From positions 1-52,741 of the forward strand of contig CADDYT010000032.1 of NCBI GenBank assembly GCA_902810755.1: DNA of 52,741 nucleotides, given 5' to 3'. Below the pieces are notes generated by a model that saw nothing but the letters and a program-made list of their open reading frames with translations, was not told where the DNA came from and ran no database searches. Source of the stretch: Chloroflexota bacterium. Lineage in GTDB: Bacteria > Chloroflexota > Ktedonobacteria > Ktedonobacterales > Ktedonobacteraceae. Positions 9,135-17,782 of the stretch are shown here, in pieces; the first letter of the stretch is position 1, and every line of letters starts with the position of its first letter. The position numbers were made by a program, and so were the translations under genes.

Positions 9135-9184
9135 CCCCCGGATATGGAATGCGGCGGTTTTTCATCGCATTCCATGTCCGGGGG
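9135..9184 (-). terminator. Strong hairpin after codA
   Basis: Nineteen-base arms at 9135-9153 and 9166-9184 pair with one G-T-type mismatch around a 12-base loop. The right arm ends 9 bp from the codA stop. On the minus strand the run that follows is GCGTTTCC, so this is either a weak intrinsic terminator or a 3'-end stabiliser. Confidence 0.6.
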
Positions 9185-9193
9185 ACTCAAGGC

Positions 9194-10483
9194 TCAGATG
9201 CGGTAGGTCACTTCGTGCCATTCGGATTCGTGGCCGCGTCTGAGGGCGCTTTTGCCGGGGGTGCTGTGGGCGACCTCGCGACCACCTTTGAAGACGTGCA
9301 GACGCGCGGGGATCAGGCGTAGGGCCTCGAAGGCCGAGGGGGCATCGAGTACGAGGAAATCAGCCGGTTTGCCCTCTTCGATGCCGTACCGATCCTGGAT
9401 GCGCAGCGTTCTGGCCGCATTGGTGGTGATGAGGTCAAGTACGTCGTTGATCTCTTCGTAGCCGCTCATGTGGCAGAGGAAGAGCGCGAGTTGCGCGGCT
9501 GCCAGCATGTCGCCCCTGCCCAGCGGGAACCAGGGGTCCATGATGGAGTCATGGCCGAGCGAGACGTTGACGCCCGCCGCCAGCAGTTCCTTGACGCGGG
9601 CGATGCCGCGCCGTTTAGGGTAGGCGTCGAAACGGCCCTGCAGGACAACATTGTCGAACGGGTTGGCGATGACGTTCATCTGCGCGCGGGCGAGCAGGCG
9701 CAGCAGCTTGAAGGCGTAGGCGTTGTCATACGAGTGCATAGCCGTGCAGTGACTGGCAGTGGCGCGTCCCTGCCAGCCCTGCTCGATGGCATCAGCCGCC
9801 ATGACCTCGGTGAAACGCGAAGCGGGGTCGTCGGTCTCATCGCAGTGGCAGTCAACGTCACGATTGAACTCTTTCGCCAGCGCGAAGGCGTAGTGGACAT
9901 CCTCAACGCCCATGTCGCGTGTCGATTCGTAGTGCGGGATGCCGCCGACGACATCGCAGCCAAGCTCCATCGCCCGGCGCATCAACTCGCGCCCGTTGGG
10001 GAAAGAGAGGATACCATCCTGGGGGAAGGCAACCAGTTGCAGATCGCAGATATCGCGTACCTCTTCGCGCACCTCCAGCAGGGCGCGCAGGGCGGTGAGA
10101 TTGGGGTCGCAGACATCGACGTGGCTGCGAATGTGCAGCGTTCCCTGCGCCACCTCCCAGCGAATCTCCTCCAGAGCGCGGCGCTTGACATCCTCGTGCG
10201 TCAGGCTCGGCTTGCGCTCGCTCCAGATCTGGATGCCTTCCAGCAGCGTGCCGCTATTGTTATAGCGCGGCTCCCCGACGGTCAGCACCGCGTCAAGATG
10301 CACGTGCGAATCGATGAACGGGGGGACCAGCAGGTTGCCACCGGCTTCGATCTCGCGGGCAGCCGTGTCGGCGGCAGGCAGTTCGCGCTCGACGCGAGCA
10401 AATTGCCCATCCTTTACCGCGATATCAAACAGCCCCTCGCGCCGGTGCAGGCGCGCGTGGCGAATAACTACATCATAGTGCAT
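9194..10483 (-). CDS. codA: Cytosine deaminase
   Basis: This 429-residue amidohydrolase matches E. coli CodA along its length by memory. It converts cytosine to uracil plus ammonia in pyrimidine salvage. Metal ligands and catalytic residues are visible: H60 and H62 (SHVHLD), H213 and E216 (HCDETDD), H245 (SHCTAMHSY) and D312 (GHDSIMDPW). FPQDGI and LQGRFDAYPKRRGI are further family signatures. The residue after the catalytic Asp, D314 in E. coli, is Ser313 here. That position is known to influence preference between cytosine and 5-fluorocytosine. GAGG precedes the ATG by five bases. The permease gene lies just upstream on the same strand, the usual codBA pairing. Confidence 0.94.
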   Translation of the reverse strand: MHYDVVIRHARLHRREGLFDIAVKDGQFARVERELPAADTAAREIEAGGNLLVPPFIDSHVHLDAVLTVGEPRYNNSGTLLEGIQIWSERKPSLTHEDVKRRALEEIRWEVAQGTLHIRSHVDVCDPNLTALRALLEVREEVRDICDLQLVAFPQDGILSFPNGRELMRRAMELGCDVVGGIPHYESTRDMGVEDVHYAFALAKEFNRDVDCHCDETDDPASRFTEVMAADAIEQGWQGRATASHCTAMHSYDNAYAFKLLRLLARAQMNVIANPFDNVVLQGRFDAYPKRRGIARVKELLAAGVNVSLGHDSIMDPWFPLGRGDMLAAAQLALFLCHMSGYEEINDVLDLITTNAARTLRIQDRYGIEEGKPADFLVLDAPSAFEALRLIPARLHVFKGGREVAHSTPGKSALRRGHESEWHEVTYRI

Positions 10484-10527
10484 ATCAACCTCGTGTACTA
10501 GATATCAACATTCCTCAAACAAAAACC

Positions 10528-10559
10528 GAAGGTAAGCGGTTCTCGCACCGCTTACCTTC
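10528..10559 (-). terminator. Intrinsic terminator between codB and codA
   Basis: GAAGGTAAGCGG at 10528-10539 and CCGCTTACCTTC at 10548-10559 form a perfect 12-bp stem with an 8-base loop. On the minus strand it is followed by CGGTTTTTGTTTG. It lies inside the expected codB-codA operon, so it may limit deaminase expression relative to the permease, or codA may have its own promoter. Confidence 0.75.
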
Positions 10560-10589
10560 AAGGTCAAAAGCAAAGGAAATCTTCGGTAG

Positions 10590-12041
10590 TTACTTCTCGC
10601 TGGCGACCGGCTCAGGCTCGACCATCTCACTGCCCATGCGCTCAGGAGAACTGTTTCTCAGTTCGATGGGGCGCAGGATGAGGTAAGCGACGAGGGCAAA
10701 GGCGATGCCCAGTTCAAAGCCGATATCCATGCCTCCGAGTGCTTTGGCAAGCGGGCCGGTGAATAGTTGCTGCGATGCGCCCAGATAGACACCCAGCAGA
10801 CCAAACGCGAGGGAGACAATAGCGGCCCAGCCAAGCGGCAGCCTGCTTGGATTGTTCCAGTCATTGACGTTGTATCTGCCGCGTCGGTAGACAAAATGTT
10901 CCAGTACCAGCACGATACCCCAGGGGCCAAGCCAGTAGGCGATAATCAGCAGGAAGCTTTCGAGCGTGGCGCCGAAGTTGCCGCCGCCGATGATGGCGAT
11001 AATGACGTAGAGAACCGCGCCGATCAGCGTCCAGACATAGCGAGGAACGCGCTGGAACGTTCGCCCGAAGACCTGAACCGAGAGACCCAGGCTGTAGTCG
11101 TTGGGAATATTATTGGCAACGATGCTCAGAGCGATCAGCAGCAGAATCAGTTTGCCAAAGATACCCAGAGGATTGACAGCCGTTGCGAGCAGGGCGCCAA
11201 CGCTGCCGGTATTGAGGAAGACGGTCTGCCAGGCAGGAACCATCACCAGGGCAAGGCCCAGCGTCTCTAAGAACACGCAGGGAATGAAGACGCCCAGGAA
11301 GGTCAGCAAGAACACGCGGCTGGGCGGAGTATCTTCCGGCTGGTTGACATTGTAGTCGGCAGCGTAAGAACTCCAACCGGTGGCGAAGCCGTAGACAGCG
11401 CCGCCAAAGGTGATGAAGGAAGCCAGGGGCGCCATACCTGCGTTCTTCACGACAATGGTGCCAAAGTGCGGCGCGGCCACAATCAAGATGATCAGGAACA
11501 TGACCAGCATCGGCACCCAGGCCCAACGCTCATAGCCATGCACGTACCTGTAGCCATAGATACTGACCAATGTAGTCAGGATGGCAATGACGATAATGCC
11601 CGCCCAGAGGGGAACAGCGCCGCCACTGAGCGCCACAACCAGCTGAGCGCCGACGATGACGTTGACAGCAGACCAGCCAATGCAGGCCCCGACGTTGAAG
11701 ATCGCCATGATAATCGCGCCTACCCAGCCGAAGGAGAAGCGCGAGATCGTCATCTGGCGCAGGCCCAGCTTTGGACCCATCGTTGAAAAGAAGGCAACCG
11801 GCAAGACGCCAAGCGCGTTAAAGATAACGATAGCCAGGAAGGCGTCCCAGAAATCGAGGCCGTTAAAAAACGCCGGCAAGGCACCCAGAGCAACTGTTGA
11901 GATAACCAGGTTTGCCGCAAGCCACATCGTGAAGTTATCGCGAATGCGGACATGGGCACGCGTCGTCGGTGAGACACGCTCAATGCCATGTGTCTCGATC
12001 CCCCGCTCAAGTTCAGGGATCTGTACCGTTTCGGAAGCCAT
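10590..12041 (-). CDS. codB: NCS1-family cytosine/purine permease
   Basis: The protein has 483 residues and about 12 membrane helices, typical of nucleobase:cation symporter-1 proteins. The N-terminal region (IETHGIERVSPTTRAHVRI, then FTMWLAANLVIS) and the GPKLGLRQMTISRFSFG segment are characteristic of this family. The position directly upstream of codA supports cytosine as substrate, but a purine or allantoin permease cannot be excluded from sequence alone. GGAGG lies five bases before ATG 12041. Expression is probably controlled by the divergent GAF-PucR regulator at 12511. The symbol reflects context. Confidence 0.85.
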   Translation of the reverse strand: MASETVQIPELERGIETHGIERVSPTTRAHVRIRDNFTMWLAANLVISTVALGALPAFFNGLDFWDAFLAIVIFNALGVLPVAFFSTMGPKLGLRQMTISRFSFGWVGAIIMAIFNVGACIGWSAVNVIVGAQLVVALSGGAVPLWAGIIVIAILTTLVSIYGYRYVHGYERWAWVPMLVMFLIILIVAAPHFGTIVVKNAGMAPLASFITFGGAVYGFATGWSSYAADYNVNQPEDTPPSRVFLLTFLGVFIPCVFLETLGLALVMVPAWQTVFLNTGSVGALLATAVNPLGIFGKLILLLIALSIVANNIPNDYSLGLSVQVFGRTFQRVPRYVWTLIGAVLYVIIAIIGGGNFGATLESFLLIIAYWLGPWGIVLVLEHFVYRRGRYNVNDWNNPSRLPLGWAAIVSLAFGLLGVYLGASQQLFTGPLAKALGGMDIGFELGIAFALVAYLILRPIELRNSSPERMGSEMVEPEPVASEK

Positions 12042-12450
12042 TCAGTCCTCCTATTCGTTCTGAAGTGTACCAGGAAAGATAAATCTACACACGCCGTCCA
12101 TAATTACGCTCTTTCTCCCGAAAAGTTACGCCTCACCCGACCGGCTGGTCTGTTTCGGTTTGTGCAATTTTAACTGTTCCAGGGAAAGATCATGGACATA
12201 GTATACCAGAATCATGGCGAACTGGCTAGTATTTTTCCATCATGTAGTACAGATTAACCTTTTTTGCCAAGTCTCCTATACCTGAGCAAAACGCTGGACG
12301 AGTGACGAAAAAATGGGTACAATGGCAAACACATAGATCATATCATCATACAATTGCCGATCATCTGGATACTGCTCTATGTGCAGCATGAGCATGGAAC
12401 ACGACATCCGCCAGATTGATCACGGCAAAAAGGATGAGAGACTTTTCTTA

Positions 12451-12480
12451 TTGGACAGACGTTCGGAATAATCATAATAT
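12451..12480 (+). promoter_or_regulatory. Promoter candidate for the GAF-PucR regulator
   Basis: TTGGAC at 12451-12456 and TAATAT at 12475-12480 are 18 bp apart, about 30 bp upstream of the start codon. The divergent gap 12042-12510 must also hold the permease promoter. A weaker minus-strand TATACT lies near 12200. I see no gene in the gap. Confidence 0.4.
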
Positions 12481-12510
12481 CGTTCCTATTCACTACGGCA
12501 GGAGGTTGAA

Positions 12511-14547
12511 ATGTCTTCCAAAGGAAACTCGTCGAGGGCCAGTCACGTGGGCAATGGACACAGAGGCAGCGATCTGCGCGACAGGGAGCAGAAGACGTTT
12601 GAGCAGTTGCGGCAGGAAAATAGCGCGTTGCAGAGGAAGCTGGCAGAATGCTCTCAGGAAATTGCGCTCCTCAACGAGGTTATTTCCACCGTTGGTTCGA
12701 CGCTGAAGCTGGATGAAGTGCTGCGTCACCTGGTGGACACCATCGTGCAGGCTACCTCCTGCCATGCCGCGTTTATCTACCTGTTTGACTACGAGAAAGA
12801 ACGGCTCGTTCTCGCCAGTACCAGCGAGCAATACCAGCACCTCATCGGTAAAATTCAACTGGCGCTGGGTGAAGGTATCGTCGGCTGGGTGGCGCTGACC
12901 CTCAAGCCGGTGATCCTGAAAGAGGACGCGCTGGAAGACCCGCGTTTCCAGTATTTCCCCAACCTGGACGAAGAGCAATTTCAATCGATTATGGCCGTGC
13001 CGATTATCACCAAAGATCGCCGCTTGATTGGCGTCATCACCACGCGCACTATCGCTCCTTACGAGTTTAGCGAGCAGCAGCAGGTATTTGCCAGCAATGT
13101 GGCGGCGCTGGTGGCCGGGGCCATTGAGAACGCGCAGTTGTATGAAAACACACAGCGCAAACTCAGCATCCTCACCTCGCTTTCGGTGCTGAGCCAGACG
13201 CTCAGCTCGGGCCTCTACCTCGATGAGATGCTGCGCTCGCTGGCGACGCTCACCGTACAGATCATGGAATGCGATCTGTGCGTAATTATGCTGCTGGATC
13301 AGGCCAGAGGCCACTTAACCGTGCGCGCCTCTTCGCCCGCGCTCAACGATCGCGTCCTGACATTTCAGCCCCTTGACGTTGACCGCCATCTCTGGGAAAA
13401 GCTCCATGCCGTTCATCTGGCCGGTCAGCTTCCAGAGATGAACGAGCGGCTGGACCCGCTTAAAGATGGACACTATACATCTCTGCTCTCGGCCCCCCTG
13501 ATCGCCGGAACCGAGCATCTGGGCCTCATCAATTGCTACTCGCAGCGAGCGCGCCGCTACACCGCCGAGGATCAGACTCTGCTGCATACGATTGCTAACC
13601 AGACGGCCATTGCCATCAAGAACAGCCACCTGGTCGATCTGCTGACACAGAAGAATCTCGTCAAGGGCTTCTTCGACGACCTGCTGCACGGCACCTACGA
13701 CTCCGAGGAATCGCTGCGCCAGCGCGCCAACTTCCTGGGCTGCGACCTGAGCAAGCCACATATTATACTGATGATTGAAGTTACACCGGTAGAAAACGGC
13801 CACCCGGAGCGGGAACAGCAAGCACTACCGGCAGATACAACCGACGATGGGGCAGAAGGCGGTGACGATGCTTCCACGTCGGCAAATGGCTTCTTGCTGG
13901 AAGAGGAGCGACAGGCCACGCTCAGGCATATCAGCGGCATAGTCAAACGGCGGATTCAGGAAAACTACCCCGGCTCACTTGTCCACGAACATGAAAACCT
14001 GCTGACTGCCGTTATGTGCCTGAGCAAAGACCCTGCGGCCACGCGCCTGAAAACCTGGCTACGCGAGCTGGTACGCCAGATGCGCATCGAACATCTGGTA
14101 CGGCTGTCCATCGGCGTCGGTAATCCCTGCCATAACCTGAGCGATTACCGACGCGGCTTCGCGGAGGCCAGCGAGGCATTGCAAATGGGACAGACGCTCA
14201 ATCGCGAGGGCGGCGTCACCTATTTTAACGACCTGGGCGTCTATCGCTATCTCTATAAGATCGCTCGCATGGACGACCTGCGCGACATGTACCAGGAGCA
14301 GGTAGCACGCATCTCCAACTACGACCGGCGCAAAGGCACCGACCTGCTCGATACCCTGGAGACCTATCTGGAATGCGCGGGCAACCTGACAAAGACCGCC
14401 AGCCGCCTCTTCGTGCATCGCAACACGCTCATCCAGCGCCTGGATCGCCTGCAATCACTCTGTGAGATCGATTTGCAGGAACGGTCCAACTGGCTCACGC
14501 TCCAGGTTGCCATCAAAGTCTTCAAACTACGCTCGCACGGAATATAG
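12511..14547 (+). CDS. GAF-GAF-PucR (CdaR-type) transcriptional regulator
   Basis: This is a 678-residue regulator. A coiled coil lies at about 25-58, and two GAF domains at about 60-205 and 215-365. A GGDEF-like or linker region follows around 440-600 (LSIGVGNPCHNLSDYRRGFAEA is typical of CdaR/PucR proteins). The C-terminal HTH is at about 610-655 (NLTKTASRLFVHRNTLIQRLDRL). GCAGGAGGTTGAA before the ATG is an excellent ribosome site. It is divergent from the codB-codA genes, so it probably senses a purine or pyrimidine or energy signal and controls them. That target is an inference from position. Confidence 0.88.
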   Translation: MSSKGNSSRASHVGNGHRGSDLRDREQKTFEQLRQENSALQRKLAECSQEIALLNEVISTVGSTLKLDEVLRHLVDTIVQATSCHAAFIYLFDYEKERLVLASTSEQYQHLIGKIQLALGEGIVGWVALTLKPVILKEDALEDPRFQYFPNLDEEQFQSIMAVPIITKDRRLIGVITTRTIAPYEFSEQQQVFASNVAALVAGAIENAQLYENTQRKLSILTSLSVLSQTLSSGLYLDEMLRSLATLTVQIMECDLCVIMLLDQARGHLTVRASSPALNDRVLTFQPLDVDRHLWEKLHAVHLAGQLPEMNERLDPLKDGHYTSLLSAPLIAGTEHLGLINCYSQRARRYTAEDQTLLHTIANQTAIAIKNSHLVDLLTQKNLVKGFFDDLLHGTYDSEESLRQRANFLGCDLSKPHIILMIEVTPVENGHPEREQQALPADTTDDGAEGGDDASTSANGFLLEEERQATLRHISGIVKRRIQENYPGSLVHEHENLLTAVMCLSKDPAATRLKTWLRELVRQMRIEHLVRLSIGVGNPCHNLSDYRRGFAEASEALQMGQTLNREGGVTYFNDLGVYRYLYKIARMDDLRDMYQEQVARISNYDRRKGTDLLDTLETYLECAGNLTKTASRLFVHRNTLIQRLDRLQSLCEIDLQERSNWLTLQVAIKVFKLRSHGI

Positions 14548-14595
14548 GATCGCTATTACCCGCCTACGAGATCAGGTTTCCTCGTTCAGCCAATT

Positions 14596-16314
14596 TTAGA
14601 AGGTACCGATCATGTTGGCTGCATCTTCCGGCACGACCTCTTCTGCCGCCTCGACGGGCGTGACCTTGCGGCGGCTGCCGATCAGCTCGACCTCTTTGAG
14701 AAAGAGGACGGAGATCAGGCCGAGGATCATCAGTATCAGGCTGAAGACGAAGACGTTGTGAATGCCGGTTGTCAGGCCGATCTTCACCGCGTTCACCAGC
14801 TCATTGAAGAGAGCCAGGCCCTGCGCTCCGGCGCTGGCAAAGCCTGCCCGTATCTGTGCCAGCGCGTCAGGCTGCAAGAGAATCTGCGGGTTGTGGAAGA
14901 TCGACAGAACCTTCGCCGGGACAGCCTGCTTCACAGCAGGGGGGAGCGCATTCTGGAACGAGGGCAGGTAGGCAGTGGTCATGACCGACCCCATAGCAGC
15001 CAGGCCAATGGTGCCGCCAATCGAGCGGAAAAAGGTCAGGGCCGAGGTTGCCTCACCGATCTTGCGCGGCAGAGCGTTCTGCACGATCAGCGTGTAGAGC
15101 GACATGCCGAAGCCCATACCCAGGCCCAGCACCAGCATAGCCCAGATCACATCGGCGTTGGTCGAATGCACATTCAACTGCACCAGCATCCATGACCCGA
15201 CGATACTGATGAGCATGCCCACAATTGCCACCCACTTGTATCTGCCAATCCGCGAAACAAGCTGACCTGAGACGACGCTGCCAATAATCGAGGTCAGCAT
15301 CAACGGCGTCAGCAGCAGGCCGCTGTTGGTGGCCGAGACGCCGACGACGCCCTGCACAAACAGCGGGATGAAGAAGATGCTGCCGAACAGGCCCATGCCA
15401 AAGATCATGGTTACGATAGTCGAGACGGAGAAGATGCTGTTCTTGAACAGGCTGGGCGCGATAATCGGCTCGCCGCCACGCCGTTCCAGCATCGCCTCGT
15501 AGATGATAAAGGCAGCCAGGGCAACAACAGCCACCGCGAAGAGGCCAATAATCTGCACCGAGAGCCAGTCATATTGCGTACCGGCCCAGGTGAAACCAAG
15601 CAGCAGCGGCACCGTCCCAAGCACCAGCAGGGCCGCGCCAACATAATCGATGGTGACTTTGCCAGCATGGCTGGAACGCAGCGTCGGCATGAGAAAGATC
15701 AGGACAATCATGGCCGTGATGCCGATAGGCAGGTTGACATAGAAGACCCAGCGCCACGTGCTGTTCTGCGTAATCCAGCCGCCCAGGGTGGGGCCGACGA
15801 TGGACGAGAGGCCAAAGACCGCCCCCGTGACGCCCTGCCACTTGCCGCGCTCGCGCGGCGTGAACAGGTCTCCAACAACGGCGATGGCGATGGGCATGAG
15901 CGCGCCCGCGCCAATCCCCTGAAAGGCTCGGAAGGCGATCAACTGCGTCATCGTCTGCGAGAGGCCCGAAAGCGCGGAGCCGAGCAGGAAGAGAACCACC
16001 CCGACCAGAAAGATCGGCTTGCGCCCGAACAGGTCGGAAAGCTTGCCATAGATCGGTACTGAGACCGTAGAGGTCAGCAAATAGGCCGTCGAGACCCAGG
16101 TGTAGCGGTCAAAGCCCTGCAAATCGGCGATGATGCGCGGCATGGCCGTCGAGACAATCGTTTGGTCCAGCGACGCCAGCAGCATGACCAGCAGCACACC
16201 GGCCATCGTCAGCCACGTCTCGCGCTTTGAATAGCGCAGGCCGCTTTCCAGATTCGGATTCGGGCCGCCGGGCGCGAGCGGAGCGGTTCCCTGTCGTGTC
16301 GTTACCGTTTCCAT
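14596..16314 (-). CDS. DHA2-family (14-TM) multidrug efflux MFS transporter
   Basis: The 572 residues contain about 14 transmembrane helices. Family motifs are LDQTIVSTAMPRI in TM1 (the D1 motif of drug:H+ antiporter-2 proteins), GKLSDLFGRKP (MFS motif A), RAFQGIGAGALMP (motif B) and GPTLGGWITQNSTWRW (motif C). It is expected to export hydrophobic drugs or metabolites by proton antiport. The start ATG follows GGAG by nine bases. It lies 13 bp downstream of a TetR gene on the same strand, the standard arrangement in which a repressor controls its own efflux pump. Confidence 0.92.
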   Translation of the reverse strand: METVTTRQGTAPLAPGGPNPNLESGLRYSKRETWLTMAGVLLVMLLASLDQTIVSTAMPRIIADLQGFDRYTWVSTAYLLTSTVSVPIYGKLSDLFGRKPIFLVGVVLFLLGSALSGLSQTMTQLIAFRAFQGIGAGALMPIAIAVVGDLFTPRERGKWQGVTGAVFGLSSIVGPTLGGWITQNSTWRWVFYVNLPIGITAMIVLIFLMPTLRSSHAGKVTIDYVGAALLVLGTVPLLLGFTWAGTQYDWLSVQIIGLFAVAVVALAAFIIYEAMLERRGGEPIIAPSLFKNSIFSVSTIVTMIFGMGLFGSIFFIPLFVQGVVGVSATNSGLLLTPLMLTSIIGSVVSGQLVSRIGRYKWVAIVGMLISIVGSWMLVQLNVHSTNADVIWAMLVLGLGMGFGMSLYTLIVQNALPRKIGEATSALTFFRSIGGTIGLAAMGSVMTTAYLPSFQNALPPAVKQAVPAKVLSIFHNPQILLQPDALAQIRAGFASAGAQGLALFNELVNAVKIGLTTGIHNVFVFSLILMILGLISVLFLKEVELIGSRRKVTPVEAAEEVVPEDAANMIGTF

Positions 16315-16327
16315 ATATGTCTTCTCC

Positions 16328-16954
16328 TCATTCTTTCGCTATTCCATTGAAGTAAATGTGCCCCAGGTGCTTCACCACTTCCTCTGGCGACATCTTTTCT
16401 TCAAGCAACAATCGTTCATATGCTTTTGGCGACAACAGATTGAAAAACGCGCTGAGCATCACCGGAGTGGGGATGCTCGCGGCAAACTCCCCTGCCGCCT
16501 TTCCCTCTTCGATCAGGGTCGTGACACGCTCAGCAAGCTGCGCCCACAGGTCGCGCAGCGCGCACTCTTTCTCAGCGAAGAGTCTGCGCGTGCCGGGGCT
16601 ATTAAGAATAGCATAGAGCAATTGAAAATGTTTACGGAACATGCCCTCAAACATAAATTGCTGTACCGTTTCTAATCGGGCGCGCGCCGTCAGGCCGGAA
16701 GCAATCACAGCATCAATGGATTGCAGGATACGCTGCATATCGCGCTGGAAAATTGCCAGCACGAGGTCTTCCTTGCTCGGAAAGTGCAGGTAGACCGTCC
16801 CCTTGGCGATGCCGACGCGAGCAGCGATCTCGTCGATAGATGCTTCATAATAGCCCTTCTCCATCAACACCTCTTCCGCCGCCTGCAGGATCAGGCTCTC
16901 GCGCTCCCGGCGCTGCCGCTCCTTTAAGGGCAGGCGACCGCTAACAGCTTGCAT
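16328..16954 (-). CDS. TetR-family repressor
   Basis: The protein has 208 residues. The N-terminal HTH is at about 18-65, with EASIDEIAARVGIAKGTVYLHFPSKEDL as the family signature. The C-terminal ligand-binding domain resembles TetR_C proteins, with a hydrophobic helix around MLSAFFNLLSPKAYERLL. GGAGGGAG lies just upstream of the ATG. It probably represses itself and the downstream DHA2 pump until an inducer, perhaps a pump substrate, binds. Confidence 0.92.
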   Translation of the reverse strand: MQAVSGRLPLKERQRRERESLILQAAEEVLMEKGYYEASIDEIAARVGIAKGTVYLHFPSKEDLVLAIFQRDMQRILQSIDAVIASGLTARARLETVQQFMFEGMFRKHFQLLYAILNSPGTRRLFAEKECALRDLWAQLAERVTTLIEEGKAAGEFAASIPTPVMLSAFFNLLSPKAYERLLLEEKMSPEEVVKHLGHIYFNGIAKE

Positions 16955-17045
16955 AATCTCCCTCCATACCTGTAAACCTCAACATGTATGACCTTGTGGC
17001 TAAGTCCTGACATTACTCTATACGTTTTGACTTGCAAAATGTTTT

Positions 17046-17061
17046 ATGACTTCATGGTCAT
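17046..17061. promoter_or_regulatory. Candidate TetR operator
   Basis: ATGAC-N6-GTCAT forms a 16-bp dyad about 92 bp upstream of the TetR start. A related half-site, ATGACC, occurs at 16988-16993. The region also shows a minus-strand TTGCAA/TAATGT pair that could be the promoter. The assignment is tentative. Confidence 0.35.
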
Positions 17062-17265
17062 ATTTTAGCATAGTGGTCAGGGAGATGTCAAGGGGGGATA
17101 GGATATGCAAAAGCGTGAGTGTAAGTACAAATTACACGCTACCATACATTCGCTCTTCCTCACCTTTGAACACTAAGATAACTTCATGCTTATTAGAAGC
17201 TTACTATAAAATTGCGGCAAAGCCAGCAGTACATGGGCTGCTTTGCAGCTAACATCCGTATTTGT

Positions 17266-17318
17266 AAGGTGAGAATAAAAAATCCTTCGTGTATGGAAGG
17301 ATTTTTTATTCTCACCTT
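17266..17318. terminator. 23-bp perfect inverted repeat (terminator-like)
   Basis: Arms 17266-17288 and 17296-17318 are exact reverse complements around a 7-base loop, with an A/T run inside the stem. It sits in the gene-free stretch 16955-17434 between divergent genes, where a terminator is not expected. A second hairpin, GCAAAGC..GCTTTGC, lies at about 17218-17247. Nothing else is evident in this stretch apart from promoter elements. Confidence 0.5.
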
Positions 17319-17368
17319 CGTCACGGTTCTGAAATAGCAGTAGCGTCTTCAAATCCCAATACATTGTA

Positions 17369-17397
17369 TTGACATCCCATAACAGAGCTGCTATCCT
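17369..17397 (+). promoter_or_regulatory. Sigma-70-type promoter for the small HTH gene
   Basis: TTGACA at 17369-17374 and TATCCT at 17392-17397 are 17 bp apart. The predicted transcript begins near 17404, which rules out any start codon upstream of 17435 for the following gene. Confidence 0.75.
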
Positions 17398-17434
17398 ATG
17401 GGGGAGAGTAAAGAACAGGAGGAGGGAACGATTC

Positions 17435-17722
17435 GTGACCATCTCATGCCAGCTTCGGCTGTTGATTGCTCGCGTAAACGTTGAACGGGCCAGGCAGGGG
17501 AGGCCGCCTTTGAGCTTGCGCCGCCTGGCAGAAGAGAGCGGAGTATCATTGAGCGTCCTCGCTGCGCTGAACACGGGACGCAGCCAGCGCATCGATTATG
17601 CCACCATTGACCAGCTTCTGAGCTATTTTAACCGGTACTTCACGGTCACTACCAGCGACCTGCTAGTCTGGGAACAGCGAGACGAAGAAGATATGGCGGT
17701 ACCAGTCAGCCAGGGAGCGTGA
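17435..17722 (+). CDS. Small XRE-type helix-turn-helix protein
   Basis: This 95-residue protein begins at GTG 17435, preceded by AGGAGGG eight bases upstream and by a consensus promoter. Residues 22-70 are a Cro/CI-type HTH (LSLRRLAEESGVSLSVLAALNTGRSQRIDYATIDQLLSYF), a DNA-binding fold. The C-terminal tail is short and acidic, and there is no effector domain. It is followed 60 bp later by methionine aminopeptidase, possibly in the same transcript. Its target is unknown. Confidence 0.85.
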   Translation: MTISCQLRLLIARVNVERARQGRPPLSLRRLAEESGVSLSVLAALNTGRSQRIDYATIDQLLSYFNRYFTVTTSDLLVWEQRDEEDMAVPVSQGA

Positions 17723-17782
17723 TGCTTCCAGAGATTAAACGAGAAATTTTTGTGAGAAAACGGAGACATTGGAGAACGTATT

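Noticed and set aside
9470..10501. Open frame of 343 codons on the plus strand
   Set aside because: Antisense to codA, whose catalytic motifs are intact. It is a product of high-GC codon bias.
17369..17434. N-terminal extension of the small HTH protein from 17369
   Set aside because: The extension overlaps the TTGACA/TATCCT promoter, and the GTG at 17435 has a strong ribosome site.
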